A DNA stretch of 64,000 bases from contig NZ_AP025032.1 of the NCBI RefSeq assembly GCF_019973775.1, forward strand, positions 2,542,001 through 2,606,000, read 5' to 3'. Below the pieces are notes generated by a model. The model was not told the DNA's origin and did not search any database. It saw only the letters and a list, made by a program, of their open reading frames with translations. The DNA is from Aureimonas sp. SA4125 (GTDB lineage Bacteria; Pseudomonadota; Alphaproteobacteria; Rhizobiales; Rhizobiaceae). This document shows, in pieces, positions 28,766 through 37,712 of this stretch. The first letter of the stretch is position 1; the number at the start of each line of letters is the position of its first letter. Both the position numbers and the translations under genes were made by a program.

Positions 28766-29596
28766 TCAGGCGTCGACGAAGTTGGCAAGGGCCCTCAGCG
28801 TGATCTCCGGAGCAACCTCGTTGACGTAGTGGTCGGCGCCGGGGACCACGACCACCGGGAGGTCGGGCCGCAGCCGGCTGGTCTTGGACAGCGCATCCGC
28901 CGAGACAAGCTTGCTGTGTTCGCCGCGGACGATGAGGACGGGCTTCGTCACCTGCTGATAGACCGGCACGAGATCCGCCCGGAGGCCCATTGCGGTCTGT
29001 GCCATGGCCGGTGGCGAGGCCAGCGGACGCAAGCCGCCCTCGACGGCGCGGTAGCCGCTCTCGGCGCGAATTTCGATCGCGGCCTGGGGAAGGTTCACGT
29101 AGCGACCGGCAAGATAGGCCTTGACCGCCGCGACATCCTTGAAGAGCTGATCGCCCGCGTTCACCCGGCTCTCGAGCGCATCAAACACGTCCGACTCGAT
29201 GTAGGGCGTGAAGTCGATGGCGATGACCGACCGTACCAGGTCAGGGTAGATCGCCGCCGCCGTGACGGAGTTCCGTGCCCCCAACGAATGCCCCACGAGA
29301 ATGGCCGGGCCGGCGTCGAGCGAGCGGATCAATCCGGCGATGTCAGCCGCGTAATCCTTCGCCTCGTAGCCGGAGTCGGGCTTGTCGCTGAGGCCATGCC
29401 CTCTCTGGTCGACCGCAATGGTCCTAAAGCGGCAGGACAATCGATCAACCAGCGGCGCGAAGACGGCCGAGTTTGACGTGATGCCGTGGAAGAATAGCAT
29501 CAAGGGCCCGTGGCCCTGCTCGCGTACGTTCAGCGTGATGCGGCCAATGTCCACCCGTCGCGAATTCAGTTGGTCAGAAAAGGTGCCTGCCAGCAT
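28766..29596 (-). CDS. E-2-(acetamidomethylene)succinate hydrolase (alpha/beta hydrolase)
   Basis: Final pathway enzyme, hydrolysing the ring-opened product to succinic semialdehyde, acetate, ammonia and carbon dioxide. The fold is alpha/beta hydrolase: oxyanion region LFFHGITSNSAVFAP, nucleophile Ser in LVGHSLGARNSVTAA, and catalytic His in VPGADHYVNEVAPE. I chose ATG 29596 with GAGGGG upstream; 276 residues, near the length of M. loti mlr6787, which it resembles. It is the first gene of the lower-pathway run, reading away from the GntR regulator across a shared promoter region with tandem 8-bp repeats. Confidence 0.9.
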   Translation of the reverse strand: MLAGTFSDQLNSRRVDIGRITLNVREQGHGPLMLFFHGITSNSAVFAPLVDRLSCRFRTIAVDQRGHGLSDKPDSGYEAKDYAADIAGLIRSLDAGPAILVGHSLGARNSVTAAAIYPDLVRSVIAIDFTPYIESDVFDALESRVNAGDQLFKDVAAVKAYLAGRYVNLPQAAIEIRAESGYRAVEGGLRPLASPPAMAQTAMGLRADLVPVYQQVTKPVLIVRGEHSKLVSADALSKTSRLRPDLPVVVVPGADHYVNEVAPEITLRALANFVDA

Positions 29597-29671
29597 GTCC
29601 CGCCCCTCGCCACTGCTGCCTCTCAGCCGAGAATGGAGCACAGTATCCCGAGGCTCGTCAACACGGATTGT

Positions 29672-29703
29672 CTGTCAATCTGGCAATCTGGCAATATGCC
29701 AAT
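29672..29703. promoter_or_regulatory. Four tandem 8-bp repeats in the divergent promoter (GntR operator candidate)
   Basis: Four consecutive 8-base units read CTGTCAAT, CTGGCAAT, CTGGCAAT, ATGCCAAT. The last two form the dyad TGGCAATATGCCA at 29689-29701 with perfect 5-bp arms. They lie 76 bases upstream of the hydrolase gene and 111 bases upstream of the gntR gene. The one-turn-short spacing and the dyad fit binding by the divergent GntR protein, which is inferred. Confidence 0.6.
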
Positions 29704-29813
29704 CTTGAAGCTGACAACCGATCCGGGACACGCTATTGAGGCGCTGTCGCATGGCGTGTCGCGCCACGCATCGTGGGTCCGCCTGGAAACTCGCGCCGAT
29801 TGATTGGAAGCCG

Positions 29814-30482
29814 ATGGCAGATTTGAACTTGCGCGTTTCGCCTCGCACGGTTCAGCAGGGGACCGTCGACAAGATTCGATTGGCCATCTTTTCCGGGTTG
29901 TTCAAGCCTGGAAGCCGCCTCGTGGAAAGCCAGCTCTGCACGCAGCTGGGGGTCAGCCGCCCCTCGCTCCGGGAGGCCTTGCGCAGTCTGGAGGCAGAAC
30001 GGCTGATCGAGATCGTGCCCAACAAGGGGCCCTCGGTCCCCGCCCTCTCCTGGCAACAGGCGATGGCCATCTACGAGGTCCGAGAGCTGTTGGAGGTCGA
30101 GGCCGCCGGCCGATGTGCCGCAAGGATCACGGAAGCGGAAGTGCAGGCGCTGGAAGCATCCCTCCTGGCATTCGAAGCGGCCGCTTCGAGCAAGGATGGC
30201 ATGGCCCAGGTGACCACCGCGGCCGATTTCTACGCCATCATTCTCGCCAATTGCGGAAACCCTGTGCTGGAGGAGGTTCATCGGGGCCTTCTGGCCAGGG
30301 TCAGCTTCTTTCGGGGACGCTCGATGTCCCTGGAAGGCAGGGCGTGGAACAGTCTTCTGGAGATGCGGGAGATCTTCGAGGCGATCGCGGCCCGAGACGC
30401 GAAAGCCGCCCGGAAGGCGGCCAAGAAGCACGTCCTGAGGGCCAAGGCAGCGGCGAAGATTGCCATGGACAGCAATATCTGA
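29814..30482 (+). CDS. GntR-family regulator (FadR/FCD type), probable vitamin B6 catabolism regulator
   Basis: Transcription factor with an N-terminal winged helix (DKIRLAIFSGLFKPGSRLVES and VSRPSLREALRSLEAERLIE) and an all-helical FCD ligand domain (YEVRELLEVEAAGRCAARI, FYAIILANCGNPVLEEV, HVLRAKAAAKIA). The FCD domain usually binds small carboxylates through a metal, so a pathway acid could be the signal. I chose ATG 29814 (MADLNLRVSPRTV) with GGAAG upstream; 222 residues is right for the family. It is divergent from the lower-pathway run and followed after about 110 bases by the pyridoxine oxidase gene. Confidence 0.88.
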   Translation: MADLNLRVSPRTVQQGTVDKIRLAIFSGLFKPGSRLVESQLCTQLGVSRPSLREALRSLEAERLIEIVPNKGPSVPALSWQQAMAIYEVRELLEVEAAGRCAARITEAEVQALEASLLAFEAAASSKDGMAQVTTAADFYAIILANCGNPVLEEVHRGLLARVSFFRGRSMSLEGRAWNSLLEMREIFEAIAARDAKAARKAAKKHVLRAKAAAKIAMDSNI

Positions 30483-30590
30483 GCGTCCCGCGTGCCGGTC
30501 GATCGCTTCCGGCATCCGGCGACGCTCGCAAGGCCCGCCGTCATCGGCCGTCGGCGGCGGGCGATACGCCGATGATGACACGGAGTGGTG

Positions 30591-31496
30591 ATGACCCAGG
30601 CGCCGGACAGTGAACGCACGTGGAATTGCAATGTCGTCATCATCGGTGGCGGTTCTGCCGGGGCCCTGTTGGCAACACGCCTGAGCGAGAAGCCTGGGCG
30701 CCGGGTCCTCCTGATCGAGGCCGGCGAAGAACCCACCGATCCGGACATCTGGGTGCCCGCCGCCTGGCCGGCACTTCAAGGCCGCAGCTACGACCGGAAC
30801 TATCGCACCGTGCCGCAGCAGGGGACCGCAGGTCGCATCCATCACTGGGCGCGCGGAAGGGTTGTCGGCGGATCAAGCTGCCTGCATGCGATGGGCTACA
30901 TGCGCGGCCATCCTTTGGATTATCAGGCGTGGGTGGACGCGTCCGGCGATGACCGGTGGGGCTGGGATAAACTCTTGCCCGCCTTTCAGGCCATCGAAGA
31001 TCATCCGCTCGGTGGCGATGGCGTGCACGGCAAGGGGGGCCCGATGCCGATCCATCTGCCGTCAGACGAGGTCAGTCCGGTCACGCGCGCGTTCATCGAG
31101 GCGGGCGCCGCTCTGCGCCTGCCGCGCCTTGAGGGGCACAATAGCGGCCGGATGATCGGCGTTACCCCCAATTCGATGAACATCCGCGAGGGGCGACGGG
31201 TCACGGCGGCGGATGCCTGGCTCACGCCCGCCGTTCGCGGCCGCGCCAACCTGACCATCCTTAAGGGTTCGCAGGCGCGGCGACTTGTCCTCGGTGGCGG
31301 CCAAGTCCGCAGCATCGAGGTGATCGGGCACGGGGGCTCAATCGATGTCTTTGCGGACCAGGTCGTCCTGTGTGCAGGCGCGCTGGAAAGTCCGGCCTTG
31401 CTGATGCGATCAGGCATCGGTCCAAGCGATGTGCTCGATACCGCGGGTGTAGGCTGCTTGATCGAGATGCCGGAAATCGGTCGCAACCTTCAGGAC
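30591..31496 (+). pseudogene. Pyridoxine 4-oxidase, 5' part (split by IS256-family element)
   Basis: First enzyme of pathway I, oxidising pyridoxine to pyridoxal with FAD and oxygen. This part encodes residues 1-302: FAD motif VVIIGGGSAGALLATRLSE, RGRVVGGSSCLHAMGYMRGH, and LCAGALESPALLMRSGIGP, ending GRNLQD. The similarity to the crystallised M. loti pyridoxine 4-oxidase (mll6785) is very high as I recall it. The frame then runs 17 codons into the element and stops at 31547. Without the FAD-closing and catalytic C-terminus the product cannot be active. CGGAG lies five bases before ATG 30591. Confidence 0.92.
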
Positions 31497-32871
31497 GGTA
31501 GTGTCCGCGCTCGTGGTGGAAATTCCGACATTGAAAGGTGTGGCTGAGGCGGTCACCGGATAGGGCGGCTAAGGTGGAGTTGCGAGACTTCAACCTGACC
31601 GGAGAACCCGATGACCGAGGACAGACTACCGCTTGCCGAGCTTTTTGCGAAAGCCGGGGACGGCGATTTCCTGAGAACGATAGCCGAGAGCGTGATGCAG
31701 CTCCTTATGGAGGTCGACGTTGAAGGCATGATCGGCGCCGGGCGCCACGAACGGACGCAGGAACGGGCGACTTATCGCAATGGCTACCGCGACCGCTCGC
31801 TCGACACGCGGCTCGGCTCGTTGCAGCTTCGGATACCCAAGCTTCGGCAGGGCAGCTACTTCCCGCCGTTCCTGGAGCCGAGAAAGCTCTCGGAGAAGGC
31901 CTTGGTTGCCGTCATTCAGGAAGCTTGGATCAGCGGCGTTTCCACCCGGCGGGTCGACGATCTGGTACAGGCCATGGGGCTGTCGGGGATCGGCAAGAGC
32001 ACCGTATCGAAGCTGTGCAAAGACATCGACGAACGCGTCGGCGGCTTCCTCGACCGTCCTCTCACTGGCGACTGGCCCTACCTCTGGCTGGATGCGACCT
32101 ACCTGAAGCAGCGCGAGGGTGGACGCATCGTTTCGGTCGCCGCCATAATCGCCGTGGCCGTGAACACGGACGGCAAGCGCGAGATCGTCGGCCTTCACAT
32201 CGGCCCCTCGGAAGCGGAGACGTTTTGGTCGAGCTTCCTCAAGAGCCTCGTGCGCCGCGGCCTGTCCGGCGTGAAGCTCGTGATCTCGGATGCTCACGAA
32301 GGGCTGAAAGCCGCCATTCGCCGGGTGTTCAGCGCCTCCTGGCAGCGCTGCCGGGTGCATTGGATGCGCAACGCCCTGTCGTATGTCCCGAAGGCGCAGC
32401 AGAGCATGGCGGCGGCCGCGCTGCGCCAAGCCTTCGCCCAGCCCGATCGTGCTAGCGCCAGCCAGGCGCTGCGCCACGTCGCCGACCAGCTTCGGGGAAA
32501 GTGTCCAAAGCTCGGGGCCTTCATCGACAACAGCGAGACCGACGTGCTGGCGCACATGGATTTTCCCAGTCAGCACCGGACCCGGATCCATTCGACGAAT
32601 TCCCTGGAGCGCCTGAACAAGGAGGTGAAGCGGCGTGCCGACGTCGTCGGAATCTTCCCGAACGAGGGATCCATCATCCGGCTCATCGGCGCCGTCCTTC
32701 TCGAGGCCAACGACGAATGGCAGATCCAGAACCGCTACATGCAGACCGAACCCATGGCCGACCTCATGGCCATGGGCAACACTGCAAAACCCGAACAGAT
32801 TTCCACCGAAGTCGCCTGAAACGGAGCCGCTTCAGCTACACTCAATTTCCACCACGTTGACGGACACGACC
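31497..32871 (+). mobile_element. IS256-family insertion sequence (1375 bp)
   Basis: Terminal inverted repeats of 28 bp lie at 31497-31524 and 32844-32871 with about five mismatches; both read GTGTCCG near the outer end and CGTGGTGGAAATT at the inner end. Exact 8-bp direct repeats TTCAGGAC flank it at 31489-31496 and 32872-32879, fitting IS256 behaviour. It carries one intact transposase gene. It splits the pyridoxine 4-oxidase gene between codons 302 and 303. Confidence 0.95.
31611..32819 (+). CDS. IS256-family (mutator type) transposase
   Basis: DDE transposase of the surrounding element, 402 residues and apparently intact. Typical stretches are GRHERTQERATYRNGYRDR, LGSLQLRIPKLRQGSYFP, WLDATYLKQREGGRIV (first catalytic Asp), VKLVISDAHEGLKAAIRRV (second Asp), WQRCRVHWMRNAL, and RIHSTNSLERLNKEVKRR (catalytic Glu). 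GGAG lies upstream of ATG 31611. Confidence 0.96.
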   Translation: MTEDRLPLAELFAKAGDGDFLRTIAESVMQLLMEVDVEGMIGAGRHERTQERATYRNGYRDRSLDTRLGSLQLRIPKLRQGSYFPPFLEPRKLSEKALVAVIQEAWISGVSTRRVDDLVQAMGLSGIGKSTVSKLCKDIDERVGGFLDRPLTGDWPYLWLDATYLKQREGGRIVSVAAIIAVAVNTDGKREIVGLHIGPSEAETFWSSFLKSLVRRGLSGVKLVISDAHEGLKAAIRRVFSASWQRCRVHWMRNALSYVPKAQQSMAAAALRQAFAQPDRASASQALRHVADQLRGKCPKLGAFIDNSETDVLAHMDFPSQHRTRIHSTNSLERLNKEVKRRADVVGIFPNEGSIIRLIGAVLLEANDEWQIQNRYMQTEPMADLMAMGNTAKPEQISTEVA

Positions 32872-32879
32872 TTCAGGAC

Positions 32880-33533
32880 CACCTGCTCGGCGCCGGGAAC
32901 CTCTATGCGGCACGCAAGCCTGTCCCCCCGTCACGCCTCCAGCATTCCGAATCGATGGCCTATATGCGCGCCGGCGACTTTGCGGCCACCGGGCAGCCGG
33001 AAATCGTCGTTGGCTGCGGCGTCGCTCCGATCGTGTCCGAACGCTTCCAGGCGCCTGCCGCCGGCGCGGCGTACTCGCTGCTGTTCGGGATTACGCATCC
33101 AACGAGCCGCGGCAGTCTGCGCATCAGCGGCCCCGAGCTTGGCGATCCCCTGATCATCGACCCGGCCTATCTGCAAACCAGCCGCGACCGCGCCCTGTTT
33201 CGCCAGGCGCTCGAGGCCGCGCGCACGATCGGCCATCATGACGAACTCAACGACTGGCGCGAACGTGAACTCCTGCCGGGCAGGCTGAACAGCGCAGCCG
33301 AGGTCGACGACTTCGTCGCGCAGTCAGTCATCACCCACCATCATCCCTGCGGCACCTGCAGAATGGGCAAGGACGCGAACGCCGTCGTCGACGCCGATCT
33401 GCGGCTCATAGCGCTCGACAATCTTTTTGTCGTGGACGCATCCATCATGCCAAGCCTAACCGCGGGGCCCATTCACGCTGCCGTGCTGGTGATCGCAGAG
33501 ACGTTCGCCCGGACGATGAACGCCGAAAGCTGA
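32880..33533 (+). pseudogene. Pyridoxine 4-oxidase, 3' part (split by IS256-family element)
   Basis: Continues the GMC oxidoreductase after the element. Deleting the element and one target copy gives GRNLQD-HLLGAGNLYAARKP in frame, restoring a 519-residue protein. This part holds the C-terminal catalytic region, VITHHHPCGTCRMGKDANAVVDA (active-site His) and VVDASIMPSLTAGPIHAAVL. No other frame damage is visible, so the insertion is the only defect. An internal ATG at 32955 could start a fragment, but it would lack the FAD-binding domain. Confidence 0.92.
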
Positions 33534-33800
33534 TTGTCGCTGGAGAGCGGACCCGTGAAGCGGGTTGCCCGCGATAAAGACGGGCTCAAGGCGGAATATG
33601 ACGCCTTCGCCACGCTGCCCTGCACCGAGGACAAGGGGTTCGATCTCAAGGCGCGGGCCCGTGCTTCCATCCCGTTATACGAGTCGCTGAACCCCAGGCC
33701 CGAGCGCTCTGGCGCCCACACGAGACCTGAAAAGGGTGGCGAACCTCCACCACCACATGGGCGCCCGATGAGCGTCGATCCGCAAACGGGCCGGACTGCC
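33534..33800 (+). other. Unrecognised stretch after the split oxidase
   Basis: A short plus-strand frame (about 60 residues, KDGLKAEYDAFATLPCTED and KARARASIPLYESLNP) runs through this stretch without a recognisable family or ribosome site. It could be another piece of a decayed mobile-element gene that continues into the integrase remnant. I see no RNA gene. Confidence 0.3.
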
Positions 33801-34015
33801 CAATGTACGAAACATGATCTGCGCCATTCGTTTGCCTCCCGGCAAAACAGCGCGGAGTGCCCGAAACAACCATCATGAGCCTCATCAGGCACTCGACACA
33901 CAGCATGGTTAGGCGCTATTCACGCGACGGCCACGAGTCACTGCGTTCGACCATGAAGACCATGACCGGAAACACAGTTTCGAACACACCGCCAACTGAC
34001 AACGACGGCGGCTGA
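33801..34015 (+). pseudogene. C-terminal remnant of a tyrosine recombinase (integrase)
   Basis: One frame gives KHDLRHSFASR, the box II region of tyrosine recombinases with the His and Arg of the active site. After a frameshift near 33845-33856 another frame gives GVPETTIMSLIRHSTHSMVRRYS, matching the final His and catalytic Tyr region, and stops at 34013-34015. The N-terminal catalytic domain is not seen. It lies just upstream of tRNA-Thr, a usual setting for integrases, and is clearly decayed. Confidence 0.6.
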
Positions 34016-34051
34016 TGAAAAAGACCGGGATTTCAATCCCTTAAGAGGTAG

Positions 34052-34127
<76 letters not shown>

Positions 34128-34473
34128 CTCCTACACCCGATCCGGTCGGGCACAGCCTGGCCGAAGCGGTTGCCGGCTCATGGTTGGTGGGTCGATACAG
34201 ATCGCGGATCGGAGGGGACTCGTGACCCTGACCGGCGCGGCAACGCTTCCCGTTTTCCGTCGCCGATCATCGCCGGAGTTCCGGGCCGATCGCGAGCGTC
34301 AAGCATCCCTTCGAATGGGACCCGTTCGATGGGCCTGCACGAAAAACGCCCGTCGAACCGGCTGGAGCCCCCGGCCGCCAGCCAACAGCCCGCGACCTGC
34401 CCGGCTTGGAGCCGCGATATGGTCGCTTCCGGCCCGTCGGGAACAGCCGACCTATCTTGATACTCGCCTCGGA
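34128..34473. other. Gene-free stretch of 346 bases after tRNA-Thr
   Basis: Between tRNA-Thr and the end of the glutamine-amidotransferase-like gene. Frames are short and without a recognisable domain. I saw no second copy of the tRNA 3' end here that would mark an attachment site. Confidence 0.35.
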
Positions 34474-35250
34474 TCACGAGAGGCGGGTGACCCAGCCGAG
34501 CGCGTTCTTCCAGAGTTTTGCGTAACCCGGCCATTCGACGAAGGTATTCGGCAGCCAGTGCGGGCCGATGTCCGAGGTCCAGACGAGGGTCCGGCCCTTG
34601 CCGAACTCGCCGGTGACCAGCAGCGGGTGTCCGCCTTCCGATTCCGGCAAGGTCGCCAGCACCTCGATGCCGGGCTCTTCCTTCAGCACGACCTCGTTGG
34701 CGCCGAGCAGCAGCGGCCAGGCGCCGTCGATACCGCTGAGCAAAGGATGCGTCGCCGGGCCGGTGATGGCGGGGATGAAGCCTTCCGGGATCTCCAGTCG
34801 GTCGTCATAGCTGAGGCAGGAAACCGGCAGCGCCTCCTCGACGGGCGTGCGCCGCCAGCGCGCCTTGCCGTCGATGCCCTGGAAGGAGAAGTAGCCGCCC
34901 ATCATCATCAGGCCGCCGCCGGCGCGCGTCCATTCGCGGATCAGCTTCAGCCGGTTCGGCATCGGCTTGCCCTGCATCCAGACCTCCTGCGGCAGGAGAA
35001 AGGTGTTGGTGCCGATGTCCGAGAGAATGATGGCCGAATACTGCGACAGGCCTTCCATGTCGTAGGGAAACTCGCCGGCCGCGGCATGCGCGGTCATGTA
35101 GGTCAGCTCGAACTCGCTGTCCTTCAACACCGCCACCAGCGGTTCGGCACCGAGGTGGAAGGTGACGCTGCCGAACTGATCGAAGCCCTTGTAGTGGACC
35201 GCCGAACTCGTCCAGCTTTCGCCGACGAGAAGCACTTTCTTCCTGGCCAT
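34474..35250 (-). CDS. Glutamine amidotransferase-like class I fold protein (GATase1-like)
   Basis: Cytoplasmic 258-residue protein of the GATase1-like group with no known reaction. It shows KKVLLVGESWTSSAVHYKGFD at the start, YSAIILSDIGTNTFLLP, GGLMMMGGYFSFQGIDGKARW and LLVTGEFGKGRTLVWTSDIGPHW. No nucleophilic Cys in the usual GxCxG elbow is visible (the turn reads MMGGYF), so true glutaminase activity is unlikely. I chose ATG 35250. It lies downstream of the ABC permease gene in the same direction, across 114 bases, and may act on the transported compound. Confidence 0.7.
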   Translation of the reverse strand: MARKKVLLVGESWTSSAVHYKGFDQFGSVTFHLGAEPLVAVLKDSEFELTYMTAHAAAGEFPYDMEGLSQYSAIILSDIGTNTFLLPQEVWMQGKPMPNRLKLIREWTRAGGGLMMMGGYFSFQGIDGKARWRRTPVEEALPVSCLSYDDRLEIPEGFIPAITGPATHPLLSGIDGAWPLLLGANEVVLKEEPGIEVLATLPESEGGHPLLVTGEFGKGRTLVWTSDIGPHWLPNTFVEWPGYAKLWKNALGWVTRLS

Positions 35251-35364
35251 ATCTCTTTCTTTCGCTCCGGCGCTCGCGGCCGAGGGGGACAGAATCATGA
35301 TGCTCGAACATTGGGATCGTCGACGCCACGGACGCCGGCGAGGCATTCTCCACCGATAGACGGT

Positions 35365-36198
35365 CTAGGCATGGTGAACTCCCGGCGGGTCGCGCCAGTA
35401 GGTCCGCGACCATCGCCGCGCCTTTGTGCCCGACTTCCACGGGGTGAGGCCATATTCGGCGAGCACCACCAGAAGGAAACTCGCCACACCGAGCAGCGCC
35501 AGAAAGGCGATGGCGGAAAAGGTCCCGGCGGTATTCAGCCGCGAGTTGGCTTGCAGGAGATAGGCGCCGAGACCGCCGCTGGTCGAGGCGGTCCACTCGG
35601 CGATGACGGCACCGGTGACGCTGAACGTCGCCGAGAGCTTCAGCGCGGAGAACAGCGGGGTGTAGGTCGCCGGCAGCTTCACGTGCCGGAAGGTCGACCA
35701 GGCCGAGGCGCCCATCGAGCGCACGAGATTCAGGACGTCGCGGTCGACCGAGGCGAGGCCGTCGAGAACGTTCACCACCACCGGGAAGAACACCACCAGC
35801 GCGACGATGACCAGCTTCGGCGCCAGGCCGAAGCCGAGCCAGATCGTCAGCGCCGCCGAGATCGCGACCACCGGCACCGCCTGGCTGGCGATCAGCACGG
35901 GATAGAGAATGCCGCGCGTCGTCTTCGAGGCGTCCATCAGGACGGCGAAGATGAAGCCCGCCCCAGCGCCGCAGACAAAGCCCAGGATGAACTCGATGAA
36001 GGTGATGCGGAAGCCGTCGAACAGCGTGCGCCAGTCGCCCTTGATGTGCTCCCACACCTGCATCGGCGATGGCATGACATAGCGCGGGATCTCGTAGAAC
36101 GAGACCGCGAGCGCCCAGCCGAGGATGACGATGATCAGCGCCGCCACCGGATAGAGAATCTGCACCGCCATGCGAAGCGCCGAACCGTCACGCCCCAT
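35365..36198 (-). CDS. ABC transporter permease (SsuC/ThiX type)
   Basis: Inner-membrane permease with about six hydrophobic segments and the coupling stretch SVDRDVLNLVRSMGASAWSTFRHVKLPA, typical of nitrate, sulfonate and pyrimidine-precursor importers. The motif GGLGAYLLQANSRLNT follows. 277 residues from ATG 36198, overlapping the ATPase stop by 11 bases; ATG 36171 is an alternative. It partners the ATPase and the NMT1-like binding protein of this minus-strand run. Confidence 0.87.
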   Translation of the reverse strand: MGRDGSALRMAVQILYPVAALIIVILGWALAVSFYEIPRYVMPSPMQVWEHIKGDWRTLFDGFRITFIEFILGFVCGAGAGFIFAVLMDASKTTRGILYPVLIASQAVPVVAISAALTIWLGFGLAPKLVIVALVVFFPVVVNVLDGLASVDRDVLNLVRSMGASAWSTFRHVKLPATYTPLFSALKLSATFSVTGAVIAEWTASTSGGLGAYLLQANSRLNTAGTFSAIAFLALLGVASFLLVVLAEYGLTPWKSGTKARRWSRTYWRDPPGVHHA

Positions 36199-37000
36199 CG
36201 GGGACCTCCCCCGAAGCGTCGGAATAGATCAGATCGAGAATGCGCGCCTTCAGCGCGATGAACGCCGCGCTGGTGAGCGAGGACATCGGCCGCGGCCGAG
36301 CGATCGGAACGGGCAGGATCCCGCGGATGCGGCCCGGCCGCGGGCTCATCACCACGACGCGGTCGGCGAGCAGGATCGCCTCGTCGATGTCGTGCGTGAC
36401 GAAGACGATGGTGCGCTTCTGCTCGGCCCAGATGCCGAGCAGCCATTGCTGCATCGACAGCCGCGTCTGCGAATCCAGCGCGCCGAACGGCTCGTCGAGC
36501 AGCATGACGTCGCGGTGCATGGCGAGCGTGCGCATGAGGGCGACGCGCTGGCGCATGCCGCCCGAGAGTGCCGCGGGATAGTGGTTGATGAAGTCGCCAA
36601 GCCCGTAGCGCCGCGCCAGCGCCACGCCCTCCGCCCGCTGCGCGCGGCTCGCGCCGCCCTTCAGGAGGGCGCCGAGGACGATGTTGTCGATGACGCTGCG
36701 CCACGGCAGCAGCAGGTCCTTCTGGAGCATGTAGCCGACATGGCCGGAGCCGCCGGTGACGTCGCGTCCGTCGATCAGCACATGGCCGGAGGTCGGCGCC
36801 AGCACGCCGGCGACGATGTTGAACATGGTCGACTTGCCGCAGCCGGACGGGCCGACCACGGAGACGAACTCGCCCGCCGCCACGTCGAGATCGGTCGAAG
36901 CCAGCGCCTGCGTCTCGCCGAAACGCTGCGAGATGCCCTGCAGCACCAGTTTCGGCTTCGGCCCGCCGGCGCCCGAGGCAGAGGATCCTCCGACGATCAC
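36188..37000 (-). CDS. ABC transporter ATP-binding protein (SsuB/ThiZ type)
   Basis: ATPase of the importer: Walker A GPSGCGKSTM, Q-loop YMLQKDLLLPW, signature LSGGMRQRVALMRTLAM, Walker B VMLLDEPFGALD and switch VTHDIDEAI. I chose GTG 37000, overlapping the M24 protein stop as GTGA; the frame is open to 37363 but that part is Arg-rich antisense shadow of the M24 gene. 270 residues. Confidence 0.87.
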   Translation of the reverse strand: MIVGGSSASGAGGPKPKLVLQGISQRFGETQALASTDLDVAAGEFVSVVGPSGCGKSTMFNIVAGVLAPTSGHVLIDGRDVTGGSGHVGYMLQKDLLLPWRSVIDNIVLGALLKGGASRAQRAEGVALARRYGLGDFINHYPAALSGGMRQRVALMRTLAMHRDVMLLDEPFGALDSQTRLSMQQWLLGIWAEQKRTIVFVTHDIDEAILLADRVVVMSPRPGRIRGILPVPIARPRPMSSLTSAAFIALKARILDLIYSDASGEVPDGA

Positions 37001-37704
37001 AGGACGGTGCAGTCGCTGCGGCCGAACCAGACGAGATCCTCGACCTTCACGGCGATGCCACCGCGCTCGGCGAAGGGCTCGATGGCCCAGGCGCCCCACA
37101 TCGGCGTGTCGTTGGATGCGTCGATGAAATTGTGGAGATAGGCTGCGCCGGGCGTCAGCGAATGGCCGATATTGGCAAGGAGGTCGAGGAGCACGAAGCC
37201 TTCCGCCACCAGCCTCGCGTGGCACAGGCCGAACAGCTCGCTCGCCGGCATGCCCGGTCGGCATTGGGCCAACACCTCGTAGTGCAGCGTTTCGAGATCG
37301 TGCAGCGCCGATGCGGCTTCCGGGAAGTCGCCGATCACCTTGCAGCGCGTGCAGTCCCCCCAAAACCCGTCGGGCGTAATCGGATGGACGTCGACCATCA
37401 CGACGTCCCGCTCCGCCGCCGTCAGCGCCGTCGGCGGATGCGTCGGAAAGCAGATCCTGGCATTCTCGCCGAGGCCGACATTGGTGATCGTCCAGACATG
37501 CTCGACGCCGTGCCCGGCCATCTCGGCCGAGATCGCCAGCTCCACCTGCCGCTCGCTGACACCGGGCGCCGCCGCGGCAAGGCCCACGGCAGCGGCGGCC
37601 TTGGCGACCGCCTGCGCCTTGACGAGACCAGGCGGCGGTCCATCGCTCACATCCGGTCCCGGCCGGTAGGTCCAGGCCGGGACGATCCGTTTCGCTTGGT
37701 TCAT
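36997..37704 (-). CDS. M24-family metallopeptidase-like protein (Xaa-Pro peptidase / creatinase fold)
   Basis: Pita-bread fold protein, 235 residues from ATG 37704 (MNQAKRIVPAWTY). Metal-ligand pattern is visible as VDVHPITPDGFWGDCTRCKV (Asp pair), NIGHSLT (His) and a Glu near the C-terminus, with an upstream His in VEHVWTITNVG. It lacks the N-terminal domain of prolidases and creatinases. Its location between receptor and ATPase genes of one importer suggests that it processes the imported compound, possibly a dipeptide, amide or creatine-like molecule. The true substrate is unknown. Confidence 0.72.
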   Translation of the reverse strand: MNQAKRIVPAWTYRPGPDVSDGPPPGLVKAQAVAKAAAAVGLAAAAPGVSERQVELAISAEMAGHGVEHVWTITNVGLGENARICFPTHPPTALTAAERDVVMVDVHPITPDGFWGDCTRCKVIGDFPEAASALHDLETLHYEVLAQCRPGMPASELFGLCHARLVAEGFVLLDLLANIGHSLTPGAAYLHNFIDASNDTPMWGAWAIEPFAERGGIAVKVEDLVWFGRSDCTVL

Positions 37705-37712
37705 GCTGGCCG

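Noticed and set aside
37001..37363. N-terminal extension of the ABC ATPase across the M24 gene
   Set aside because: Arg-rich and inside another gene; the GTG at 37000 couples by GTGA overlap and starts next to the ABC fold.
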